From: an uncultured Clostridia bacterium
GTDB lineage: Bacteria; Bacillota; Clostridia; Christensenellales; UBA1242
Assembly: GCA_947631875.1 (NCBI GenBank)
Contig: CANRMV010000029.1
Coordinates: 1-10,543, forward strand
Direction of reading: 5' to 3'
Length of the DNA: 10,543 nt
How positions within the stretch are numbered: position 1 is the first letter of the stretch; each line of letters starts with the position of its first letter. A program made the translations under genes and the position numbers. The notes below the pieces were generated by a model. It was not told the DNA's origin. It ran no database searches and saw only the letters and a program-made list of their open reading frames with translations. This document shows, piece by piece, positions 1-6,537 of this stretch.

Positions 1-137
1 GTTTGATATTTGCAAGTTAAAATATCTGTCATGGTGCTTTGATAAAGGTTGGTTTCTTGTGCAAGTTTATATTGTGTTATATTTTTTTCTTTTAAAATTT
101 GCTTAACTCTTAAAGCAAACGCTTTGTTTAATTTCAT
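1..137 (-). CDS. XRE-type helix-turn-helix regulator (partial, C-terminus cut by window edge)
   Basis: The reverse strand reads from an ATG at 137-135 for 45 codons and runs off the window. The peptide begins MKLNKAFALRVKQILKEK and continues with ITQYKLAQETN and STMTDIL. This is the expected order of a lambda-repressor/XRE-type HTH: a basic first helix, a turn, then the 'TQYKLA' and 'STMTDIL' helices. The start is supported by an AAGGAG Shine-Dalgarno (complement of 146-151) eight bases upstream. Related Clostridial regulators of this type are commonly only about 70-100 residues, but the C-terminus is not visible here. The gene is divergent from the SLOG gene. The shared intergenic space contains a 20-bp direct repeat pair that is the obvious candidate operator. 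The DNA-binding role is well supported by family; the target is inference. Confidence 0.85.
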   Translation of the reverse strand, partial: MKLNKAFALRVKQILKEKNITQYKLAQETNLYQSTMTDILTCKYQ

Positions 138-196
138 TTTAATCACTCCTTATTTGTTGAATATAGATACATATTAGCCGATATATAAGGAATAAC

Positions 197-268
197 TATT
201 TAAGGAAAACCAGAATTTATTTTGAAATTTTGTAATTTCATGTTATAGTATTTAGGGAAATCCAGAAT
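197..268. repeat. Pair of 20-bp direct repeats, candidate operators between XRE and SLOG genes
   Basis: Copy 1 (197-216) is TATTTAAGGAAAACCAGAAT and copy 2 (249-268) is TATTTAGGGAAATCCAGAAT, so 18 of 20 bases match. The start-to-start distance is 52 bp, close to five helical turns, so both copies would face the same side of the DNA. Copy 1 ends five bases before the -35 box of the SLOG promoter. Copy 2 begins on the last base of its -10 box and covers the expected transcription start. The inner core GGAAA(A/T)CC has GG...CC symmetry. That the XRE protein binds here is inference. Confidence 0.6.
222..249 (+). promoter_or_regulatory. Extended -10 sigma-A promoter for the SLOG gene
   Basis: The -35 box TTGAAA (222-227), a 16-bp spacer and the -10 box TATAGT (244-249), preceded by TG at 241-242, make an extended -10 promoter. 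Transcription would start near 256, about 27 bases before the ATG, which leaves the SD AAGGAAA (271-277) in the leader. The two 20-bp direct repeats bracket the promoter. Confidence 0.6.
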
Positions 269-282
269 ACAAGGAAAAAGAC

Positions 283-729
283 ATGATAATTACTTTTTGC
301 GGGCATGCGGAAATTTATGAAGAAAAATCCCTTGAAGATTTGATTTATAATGAAATAGAAAAAGTCGCAAACGGGCAGACTGTGACTTTTTATGTTGGGC
401 TTTATGGCGATTTTGATTGGTTGGCAAAAAATGCCGCTTTAAGATATAAAAATAAATATAAAAACTCTAAAATTGTTTTTGTAACGCCTTATATTGATGA
501 AAAATACCTTCAAACCAAATCTTCATTTATTTATGGTTATGATGAAATTCTTTATCCTGATTTGGAAAAAACGCCAAAACGTTTTGCTATTTCAAAAAGA
601 AATATTTTTATGGCAGATAAAGCCGATTTTGTAATTGCGTTTGTGCGAAAATCTTGGGGTGGAGCAGCAAAAATGCTTGAATATGTTAAAAATCATAAAA
701 AACCATATGTAAATTTGGCGGAAAATTAA
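283..729 (+). CDS. SLOG-superfamily (YpsA/DUF1273-like) Rossmann nucleotide-binding protein
   Basis: This 148-residue soluble protein has the marks of the SLOG/YpsA fold. It has an N-terminal strand with FCGHAEI (5-11), a loop GLYGDFD (39-45) in place of a P-loop, and a C-terminal segment RNIFMADKADFVIAF followed by SWGGAAK (124-130), where the GG turn normally contacts a nucleotide ligand. SLOG proteins bind NAD/ADP-ribose-like or other nucleotide ligands and serve as sensors or nucleotide processors; the ligand of this one is unknown. The start is set by an SD AAGGAAA (271-277) five bases upstream and a good promoter. The gene is divergent from an XRE regulator, suggesting a regulated two-gene unit, and ends in a strong bidirectional terminator. 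Assignment to the superfamily is fairly sure; any signalling or defence role is inference. Confidence 0.75.
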   Translation: MIITFCGHAEIYEEKSLEDLIYNEIEKVANGQTVTFYVGLYGDFDWLAKNAALRYKNKYKNSKIVFVTPYIDEKYLQTKSSFIYGYDEILYPDLEKTPKRFAISKRNIFMADKADFVIAFVRKSWGGAAKMLEYVKNHKKPYVNLAEN

Positions 730-754
730 AACCCAAAGTTAGGCTTTGGGTTTT
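728..754. terminator. Bidirectional intrinsic terminator between convergent genes
   Basis: A perfect 11-bp stem pairs AAAACCCAAAG (728-738) with CTTTGGGTTTT (744-754) around a five-base loop (739-743). T-rich stretches follow on both strands: GTGGTTTTT on plus, and TTTTAATTTTCC on minus. It serves the SLOG gene (stop at 727-729) and the ATPase (stop at 741-739). The ATPase stop codon lies inside the loop, and the last ATPase codons form one arm when read leftward. Confidence 0.9.
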
Positions 755-3501
755 GTGGTTTTTGCTGTGGATTTTTTTGCGGTTGTTCCACTTTTTGTTG
801 TTGATTTTTTTGCAGTGCCGCCACTGTTTGTTGTTTTGCGCGTTGTTGTTTTTGTTGTTGTTTTTCTGGCAGCCTTTTTAGGGGCAGTTTCTGCTTTTTC
901 TGTGTCCGCAACGGGTTGTGCTGTCTGTTGAGTTATTTGTTCCGTTTGTGGCTCTGCCGATTGTTCCGCTTTTGGCTCTTCTGGCAAATCGTCAATACTT
1001 TCAGTTTCTTTTGATTTGAATAGGTTTAAAAATTTTTGCACAAAGGCAGGTTTTACCTCAACATTTTCTTGAACGCCCTCTGCGGGTTTTGGTTTCACTT
1101 TAAGCAGCCAGCCTTTGAAATAATATATAGCAACCAAAATTGCGATTGTGCATAGTAGAAGTGTGATAAGTGTTGCCATAACAGGGAAGGAGAAGGTTGA
1201 AACCAAGAAAAATCTTCCAAGCCCAGACAGCGCTGAAACAATAAGTGTTCCGGAAATGAGTATGCACATAGCCCTCAGCCAATTTGCAGGCCAGCAAATC
1301 CAAATGAGGTTTATATAGCCAATAAAGGTTAGAAGCATTGTTGAAAGAGAAGTGAATTCTTCTGGGGTGAGGCTGTTTGTGTGGTCATTCAAAATCACTA
1401 TGATAAGCATGTTGAAATACATCAAAAGGGCGCAAGGTATGGATTTTTTAAGCACTTGCGGGATGAAATTCCCTTTGATTAGTTCGCTGTTCGGTTGAAA
1501 GGTCAATATGAAAGAAGGAATGCCAATAACAAACATTTCAAGCAGCAGCAGTTGTCTTGGAGCGAACGGATATTCTGTCCTCAAAACCAGCGCTGTGGCA
1601 CACATTATGATTGTGAAAAGGGTTTTCATAATATACAGAACTGACGAATTTTGCACATTGTTAACAATTTGTCTGCCCTCTTTAACAATGGCTGGCAAAG
1701 CCGAAAAGTTGCTTTCCATAAGCACAAGATGAGATATGTTTCTGGCAACTTCGCTTCCGTCTGCCATCGCGATTGAGCAGTTTGCTTCTTTCAAAGCAAG
1801 GGTGTCATTTACGCCATCGCCTGTCATGGCAACCACATTTCCGTGAATTTTTAAGGTTTTGATTATTGTGTGTTTTTGTTCGGGGGTAACACGCCCAAAA
1901 ACTGTGAACTTATCCGCAATTTGTGCAACTTCTTGAAGGCTCATATTTTCAAGCGAGATGAATTTGTCGCTGTCCTCAACGCCAACACGTCTTGCAATTT
2001 TTGAAACGGTGAGGGCATCGTCACCAGAAATGATTTTAATCTTAACATCATTTTGTTTAAACCAAGCGATTGTTTCAACCGCATCTTTTCTTATATGGTC
2101 CTCCAAAACGAAAAACGCAATAAGTTTTCCGCGCTTTCCTGCCATTTTTTCTGTGTATGGATTGGAGTCCTCAACGAAAGCAAGAACGCGATAGCCCTTT
2201 TCCATGTAGGAGTTCATTAAGTTTTTTTGATGTGCAGTCACATTCACTTTAATGAAACCTAGCGCGCCGATATAATATGTTTTGCCATTTGTTAAGGTTG
2301 TTGCGCTGTATTTTCGTGAGGAAGAAAACTCAACTATGTCTTTCACAAGGTTGTTGTCCGTTTTGCCAAAATAGCCCATAAGCGCCACGCTTGTGGCATT
2401 GTTGGTTTTTTGCTTGGCAAGTATGGTTTTCATGATGTCCTCAACTTGTTCCAACTTTGCGCCATTTTGTGGAAGAACTTCAATAACATTCATTGTTCCA
2501 TCGGTGATTGTTCCTGTTTTATCTAGGCACAAAACATTTGAACGGGCAAGCATTTCGATTGAATACAAATTTTTAACAAGAGTTTTCTTTTTGGCAAGTT
2601 TAATAACGCCAACAGAAAGCCCAACAGTAATCAAAAGATACATTCCCGCAGGAATCATGCCGGTGACGGCACCGCTTGTTTTGATGATGGAGTTGTTAAC
2701 TCTTGCAACGGCATCAACGAGAGTTGCCGAGCGCAAAAAGTATTGGTTGCAGAAAGTCAAAACGCCAAGTGGAATAAGCACAAGCAAAATGGCTTTGATA
2801 AGGCTGTTCAAGTCTTTGAAAAGGTTGGAGGATTGAGGTTTAAAGTCCTTTGTCCTCTCTGCCACAGTTTGAATGTAGTTTCCTTTGCCCACACGGTCAA
2901 TTCTTGCGTAGCAAAGGCCGCTGACCAAAAAACTTCCGGCAAGCAAAGTGTCACCCTCATGCTTTTTGATGGCGTTGCTTTCGCCGGTTAAAAGGCTTTC
3001 ATTCGCCTCAACATTTCCTTCAACAATAACGCAGTCCGCAGGGATCTGGTTGCCGTTTTCAAGAATTATTATGTCATCCAACAACAAATTTTCGCTGTTA
3101 ACTTCATATTGAATGCCCGTGCGAATAACTTTGTTTTTAGGCGCAGATACAAGGGACAACTTTTCAACCATAATTTTGGCTTTAATTTCTTGGAAAATGG
3201 AAATTGCTGTGTTTGCCACAACCACAACCATGAAAAGCATATCTCCCCACGCATTTGCAACAATAAGCATGGTGGCAATCAAAAGCCAAATGAGGTTAAA
3301 CACCGTGAACACATTCTTGGCAACGATTGAAAGATAGGAATTTGATGTTCTTATTTTTGTGTCGTTTGTGAGTTTGTGCTCCATTCTTTCGGCGATTTGC
3401 TCCTCAGAAAGACCATGTTCCTTATCTGTTTGATAACGAACTATTGGCTGCTCTTGAATTGTAAGAGGAGTTTTTCGTCTCTTAGGTTTTAACTTTTTCA
3501 T
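739..3501 (-). CDS. CtpE-like P-type cation-transporting ATPase with Lys/Thr-rich C-terminal tail
   Basis: This 920-residue membrane pump is predicted to move a cation across the cytoplasmic membrane at the cost of ATP. The visible hallmarks are actuator TGES (172-175), M4 motif MIPAG (282-286), phosphorylation DKTGT (Asp327), SGDD (492-495) and hinge GDGVND (561-566). Transmembrane segments lie near 57-84, 87-105, 234-254, 275-301, then six after residue 615. IGIPSF after M5 and the IPAG M4 motif resemble the CtpE / Streptococcus-Lactobacillus group, for which Ca2+ uptake has been proposed; the ion here is unknown. The core ends near residue 800. The remaining 120 residues are a cytosolic tail, first acidic and Gln-rich (about 830-870), then Lys/Thr/Ala-rich (875-920) with two tandem 11-residue repeats. 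The start has an AAGGAT SD (complement of 3507-3512) and a near-consensus promoter. Confidence 0.93.
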   Translation of the reverse strand: MKKLKPKRRKTPLTIQEQPIVRYQTDKEHGLSEEQIAERMEHKLTNDTKIRTSNSYLSIVAKNVFTVFNLIWLLIATMLIVANAWGDMLFMVVVVANTAISIFQEIKAKIMVEKLSLVSAPKNKVIRTGIQYEVNSENLLLDDIIILENGNQIPADCVIVEGNVEANESLLTGESNAIKKHEGDTLLAGSFLVSGLCYARIDRVGKGNYIQTVAERTKDFKPQSSNLFKDLNSLIKAILLVLIPLGVLTFCNQYFLRSATLVDAVARVNNSIIKTSGAVTGMIPAGMYLLITVGLSVGVIKLAKKKTLVKNLYSIEMLARSNVLCLDKTGTITDGTMNVIEVLPQNGAKLEQVEDIMKTILAKQKTNNATSVALMGYFGKTDNNLVKDIVEFSSSRKYSATTLTNGKTYYIGALGFIKVNVTAHQKNLMNSYMEKGYRVLAFVEDSNPYTEKMAGKRGKLIAFFVLEDHIRKDAVETIAWFKQNDVKIKIISGDDALTVSKIARRVGVEDSDKFISLENMSLQEVAQIADKFTVFGRVTPEQKHTIIKTLKIHGNVVAMTGDGVNDTLALKEANCSIAMADGSEVARNISHLVLMESNFSALPAIVKEGRQIVNNVQNSSVLYIMKTLFTIIMCATALVLRTEYPFAPRQLLLLEMFVIGIPSFILTFQPNSELIKGNFIPQVLKKSIPCALLMYFNMLIIVILNDHTNSLTPEEFTSLSTMLLTFIGYINLIWICWPANWLRAMCILISGTLIVSALSGLGRFFLVSTFSFPVMATLITLLLCTIAILVAIYYFKGWLLKVKPKPAEGVQENVEVKPAFVQKFLNLFKSKETESIDDLPEEPKAEQSAEPQTEQITQQTAQPVADTEKAETAPKKAARKTTTKTTTRKTTNSGGTAKKSTTKSGTTAKKSTAKTTKPKA

Positions 3502-3519
3502 TTATAATCCTTATGTTGT

Positions 3520-3548
3520 ATTTTAGCCTAGTTTGCTTCATTTGTCAA
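3520..3548 (-). promoter_or_regulatory. Near-consensus sigma-A promoter of the P-type ATPase
   Basis: Read on the minus strand, TTGACA (complement of 3543-3548), a 17-bp spacer and TAAAAT (complement of 3520-3525) form an almost perfect promoter. The expected start is near 3513, which leaves a very short leader of about a dozen bases starting with the AAGGAT SD and ending at the ATG (3501). Confidence 0.8.
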
Positions 3549-3559
3549 ATAAATTTGAC
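3544..3559. promoter_or_regulatory. Perfect 16-bp palindrome joining the two divergent -35 boxes
   Basis: The sequence GTCAAATAAATTTGAC has 7-bp perfect inverted arms around a 2-base centre. Each arm contains most of one -35 box: the ATPase promoter's on the left, the cca promoter's on the right. It may simply reflect two TTGAC boxes placed head to head, or it may be an operator that would control both genes at once. The sequence alone cannot decide. Confidence 0.45.
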
Positions 3560-3583
3560 TTTTTAATTTTGTTATTGTATTAT
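3555..3583 (+). promoter_or_regulatory. Sigma-A promoter of cca
   Basis: TTGACT (3555-3560), a 17-bp spacer and TATTAT (3578-3583) form a strong promoter with its start near 3590. This excludes the in-frame TTG at 3583 as the translation start, because it lies inside the -10 box, and favours the ATG at 3619. Confidence 0.75.
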
Positions 3584-3618
3584 TGGTTAAAATTAAAAAA
3601 TATTTTCACGGGGTGGAT

Positions 3619-4845
3619 ATGTTTATTGAAATTTCGCCAAATTTGAAAAAACTTTCAAAATTTTTCCCAGAGCATCTTTATGTTGTTGGGGGATATGTTA
3701 GAAGTTGCCTGATGCATTTAAAAAATGAAGATGTGGACATAACCAGTCCTGTGAGCGCAGAAGAAGTTGTTAAAAGATTGAAGGGAAGCGAGTTTTCGGT
3801 TAAGGTAAAAAACCTCAAACTTGGCTCTTTGCTTATAACAAAAGGCGATGAAAATTTCCAGTACACTGCATTTAGAAAGGAAATTTATGGAAACGATGGC
3901 TCGCATACGCCAATAAAGGTGGAGGGCACAACCAAACTTGAAGAGGATGCGGTTAGGCGAGATTTGACGATAAATTCAATTTATTATAACATAAACAAAG
4001 ATGAGTGCGTGGATTTGTATCATGGCGTTGTGGACACAAATCAGAAGTTGATAAGAACAAACATAAATTCTGACGACATCTTAAAGAATGATGGCGAAAG
4101 AATTTTGAGAATTGTGAGGCTGGCAGGCGAACTTAATTTCAACATAGAAAAAAGCACGTTTTTGTCAGTTAAAAAATTTGTGACAAATGTAAATGACCTT
4201 CAAGGAAACAGAAAATTTGGCGAACTTGAAAAAATTTTGTATTGCGACAAGAGATATGGAATTGGAAGCCTTAAAAAAGCGCTGGGGCTTATGAACATAC
4301 TTGGAGTTTGGCAAAATTTTGGGTTGGCTTGTGCAAATGTGAGATATAAAATGGTGTTCAAAACGCAAGACAGATTGCTTGGGCTTTTGATTGACATTGT
4401 GGACACAGAAAAAGTGGATTGTTTGGAGGCGTTTTTGGAAAAATTTTTATATTCCCAATGTGCTTTGCCTGAGGCAGAAGTGAGGAAAATTATCATATTC
4501 ATTTCAGGCTATTATGATGCACTTCAAGGGCTGGGAAACAAAGAATACTTTTTCAAATATTTTGAAAATTGGGCAGATATTTATGCTTTGCTTGGCTGCA
4601 AAAGTAAGCGCTTGCAGGCAAGATATAATTTTTTCTATCAATACATTTTAGAGCACGGACTTGCCATAAAAGTTTCTGATTTGGAAATCGATGAAGAGGA
4701 TATTGCAAAGAATTTCAATAGTATTGATAAAAAAAGCTACAATCGAATTTTAAAAAATTTATTGAGCAAAGTTTTTGATGGAAAAGTTAAAAATGAAAAA
4801 GAGGCTCTTTTACAAGAAATTAAAAAGAACCTTATAAACTATTAA
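3619..4845 (+). CDS. cca: CCA tRNA nucleotidyltransferase (class II, poly(A) polymerase family)
   Basis: This 408-residue enzyme belongs to the family that adds or repairs the 3'-terminal CCA of tRNAs from CTP and ATP. The nucleotidyltransferase head shows VVGGYVRS (22-29) followed by the metal-binding DVD (Asp38, Asp40) in EDVDIT. RRDLTIN (113-119) is the motif usually read RRDFTIN, and NDGERILRIVRLAGEL (157-172) is the base-recognition/neck motif. The C-terminal half is divergent and helical, as in the family. The start is ATG 3619, with a GGGGTGG SD-like stretch at 3610-3616 that lies close to the ATG. The open frame extends back to a TTG at 3583, but that is within the promoter. One oddity is Ser29 where most relatives have Asp (GGxVRD). 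Sequence alone cannot exclude specialisation as an A- or CC-adding enzyme. Confidence 0.9.
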   Translation: MFIEISPNLKKLSKFFPEHLYVVGGYVRSCLMHLKNEDVDITSPVSAEEVVKRLKGSEFSVKVKNLKLGSLLITKGDENFQYTAFRKEIYGNDGSHTPIKVEGTTKLEEDAVRRDLTINSIYYNINKDECVDLYHGVVDTNQKLIRTNINSDDILKNDGERILRIVRLAGELNFNIEKSTFLSVKKFVTNVNDLQGNRKFGELEKILYCDKRYGIGSLKKALGLMNILGVWQNFGLACANVRYKMVFKTQDRLLGLLIDIVDTEKVDCLEAFLEKFLYSQCALPEAEVRKIIIFISGYYDALQGLGNKEYFFKYFENWADIYALLGCKSKRLQARYNFFYQYILEHGLAIKVSDLEIDEEDIAKNFNSIDKKSYNRILKNLLSKVFDGKVKNEKEALLQEIKKNLINY

Positions 4846-4847
4846 AA

Positions 4848-4893
4848 TTGTTGCTGCCATTTTTTGAATTATAATTGTTTTGTTGAACATAAT
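4848..4893 (+). promoter_or_regulatory. Two overlapping candidate promoters of the VanW-type gene, one giving a leaderless mRNA
   Basis: Promoter A is TTGTTG (4848-4853), 16 bp, TATAAT (4870-4875), with a start near 4882 and an 18-base leader lacking any SD. Promoter B is TTGAAT (4864-4869), 18 bp, CATAAT (4888-4893), with an expected start at about 4900, the A of the ATG. Either rules out the in-frame TTG at 4864 as the start codon. Confidence 0.5.
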
Positions 4894-4899
4894 AATTTT

Positions 4900-6498
4900 A
4901 TGAAAAAAATAAAAGAAAAGCAAAAAATGTCAAAAAATGACGAAAAAAATGCAAAAAAACAGCAAAAAAGCGATAAAAACGCTAAAAAAAATAAAAAAGG
5001 CAAGGGTTTTCTTTGGTTTTTGGGTGTGTCGGCAATGTCGGTGACACTGCTTATTGGCTGCCAACTTTTTTTTGAAAACAACATGCAAGGCAATTTCAGA
5101 TTTTATGAAAACACAAGAATAAATGGGCTTGATGTGGGCGGAATGACGGCAAGTGAAGCGGAAAATTTGGTTTTAACAAACATGCTTGAAAACAAAAAAG
5201 ATATTGAAATTGAACTTAAATCAAAGGATAAATCTTGGGTTGTTAAGGGCAACGATTTTGAGGTTTCAAACAAAATTCAACCTGTGATTGCACAAATTTC
5301 AAAATATGGCAGGGGCGGAAATTTTTTCCAAAACAAAATCAATGAAAAGAAGTTTAAAGAGCATGGCAAAGATTTTCAAATTTCATATGTGAATGTGCTT
5401 GGAAATATGGAAGAGAAAATTGAGGAAATTGTTTCAAATGTGGAGCAGGACAGTCGCGAGGCAAGTTTGATTTTTAAGCCAAATGAAGAGGAAATTTTTC
5501 AGGTTGATGCTGGGCAAAAAACTGTGCTTGTGAACAGAGATAAACTCTATCAAGAAATTGATGAGGCGCTTAAAAACAGCAAAAAAGTTAGCATTGAAAT
5601 TCCAATTATTGAAATTGGAGAGGATTTTGACCTTGAAACTCTTAAAGAAAGCGTGGTTTTGAGAAGCACTTTCAAAACTTCTTATGCCACAAGCAAACAA
5701 GACAGAAAAAACAATGTTAAAAAAGCGTTGGAAAGTTTTAATGGCATGATTGTGGAATCGGGGCAAACGGTTTCGTTTAATGAAACAACTGGCCCAAGAA
5801 CGGAAGAAAATGGCTATCACAATGCACACATAATTGTTGGCGGAGTTTATGTTGACGGTGTGGGTGGCGGAGTGTGCCAAGCTTCAACAACTCTTTATAA
5901 CGCACTTTTGCTATCTGATTTGGAAATTTTGAGCGTGAATCATCATTCCCTGCCGGCATCATATGTTCCACTTTCCTTTGATGCGATGGTTTCGGGCAGT
6001 TATTCTGACCTTGTATTTAGAAACAACTTAGACAAGCCAATTTACATCAAAACCTTTGCTGATGACAAAGAGGTTGGTGTTGAAATTTATGGACCTAAAT
6101 TTGAGGACGGAATAACCATTAAGCGCCGCGCCGAACTTGTTAAAGTTTTGCCACATAATGGCGACAAAATTGTTGCGGACAACAAAGGCGAGTTTTCAAA
6201 TAGAGTTTTGTATAAGGGCGAATATTACAGAGTTAAGTATCCGCGCGAAGGCTATGAGAGCAAGGGTTATTTGCAATATTATAAAAACGGGGAACTTGTG
6301 AAAGAAAAAGAGATAAGGCACGATTTCTATCAGCCACAAGACGGGATTGTTATGGAAGGAGTTGAAGTGCCTTCCGCAAGCATGACAATTCCTGCAAGTG
6401 AGGTTAAAATCATAAAACCTCAAAAAGTTAGTGAGCAAACGCTGGAAAATGTTAAAACAAAACTTGAAAAAACAAATCCAAGCGAATACAACCCTTAA
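4900..6498 (+). CDS. Membrane-anchored YoaR/VanW-family cell-wall protein with G5-like C-terminus
   Basis: This is a 532-residue envelope protein. Residues 1-35 are a cytosolic stretch with 16 lysines, followed by one hydrophobic segment (about 36-57), then an extracellular part. Residues about 70-230 resemble the YoaR-type putative peptidoglycan-binding domain. The VanW domain spans about 255-385 and contains GGGVCQASTTLYNALL (322-337), HHSLPASYVP and D..F.N. Residues about 405-490 look like a G5 domain (Y.kGEYYRV, YYKNGELVKEK...G). VanW domains are common in Gram-positive surface proteins; the biochemical activity is not settled. LIGC (51-54) would fit a lipobox, but the long charged start and following hydrophobics make a plain signal anchor equally likely. 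ATG 4900 is chosen from promoter position; ATG 4927 is an alternative. Neither has an SD. A role in vancomycin resistance should not be assumed. Confidence 0.88.
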   Translation: MKKIKEKQKMSKNDEKNAKKQQKSDKNAKKNKKGKGFLWFLGVSAMSVTLLIGCQLFFENNMQGNFRFYENTRINGLDVGGMTASEAENLVLTNMLENKKDIEIELKSKDKSWVVKGNDFEVSNKIQPVIAQISKYGRGGNFFQNKINEKKFKEHGKDFQISYVNVLGNMEEKIEEIVSNVEQDSREASLIFKPNEEEIFQVDAGQKTVLVNRDKLYQEIDEALKNSKKVSIEIPIIEIGEDFDLETLKESVVLRSTFKTSYATSKQDRKNNVKKALESFNGMIVESGQTVSFNETTGPRTEENGYHNAHIIVGGVYVDGVGGGVCQASTTLYNALLLSDLEILSVNHHSLPASYVPLSFDAMVSGSYSDLVFRNNLDKPIYIKTFADDKEVGVEIYGPKFEDGITIKRRAELVKVLPHNGDKIVADNKGEFSNRVLYKGEYYRVKYPREGYESKGYLQYYKNGELVKEKEIRHDFYQPQDGIVMEGVEVPSASMTIPASEVKIIKPQKVSEQTLENVKTKLEKTNPSEYNP

Positions 6499-6525
6499 TT
6501 CATAATTAAAAAGTTGCGTTTTGAA

Positions 6526-6531
6526 TATAAT
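6526..6531 (+). promoter_or_regulatory. -10 box TATAAT placed for leaderless transcription of the DedA-type gene
   Basis: A consensus TATAAT ends six bases before the ATG at 6538, so the expected +1 coincides with the start codon. There is no recognisable -35 at the right distance. The AT-only inverted repeat TTAATT-cat-AATTAA (6495-6509), which includes the VanW stop codon, occupies that place. No SD is present. Confidence 0.45.
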
Positions 6532-6537
6532 AAAAAA

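Noticed and set aside
152..200. Promoter for the XRE gene on the minus strand
   Set aside because: TAATAT and TATATT are possible -10 boxes (complements of 171-176 and 160-165), but neither has a usable -35. The A/T-rich context gives too many chance matches to assign one.
726..931. Open frames on both strands across the repetitive 3' end of the ATPase gene
   Set aside because: They are low-complexity shadows of the Lys/Thr/Ala-rich tail codons, with no SD and no recognisable domain.
2393..2836. 147-codon plus-strand open frame antisense to the ATPase
   Set aside because: It lies wholly inside a well-supported ATPase coding region and shows no motif, promoter or SD. Its length is expected from codon bias of the opposite strand.
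3583..3618. TTG start extending cca by 12 residues
   Set aside because: The TTG overlaps the -10 box TATTAT and lies upstream of the expected transcription start. ATG 3619 has an SD-like GGGGTGG in front.
4864..4899. TTG start extending the VanW-type protein by 12 residues
   Set aside because: It precedes or overlaps both candidate -10 boxes and has no SD; the added residues show no family similarity.
5434..5880. 148-codon minus-strand open frame inside the VanW-type gene
   Set aside because: It overlaps the VanW signature region, and its His/Asn/Phe-rich composition is typical of an antisense shadow.
4900..6498. Vancomycin-resistance gene reading of the VanW domain
   Set aside because: VanW-domain proteins are widespread wall-associated proteins. 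No vanHAX, vanRS or D-Ala-D-Lac ligase gene is in the window.
6495..6509. TTAATT-cat-AATTAA inverted repeat after the VanW-type gene as a terminator
   Set aside because: It has only six A/T pairs and no T-run after it, so it is too weak. It is expected by chance in A/T-rich spacer.
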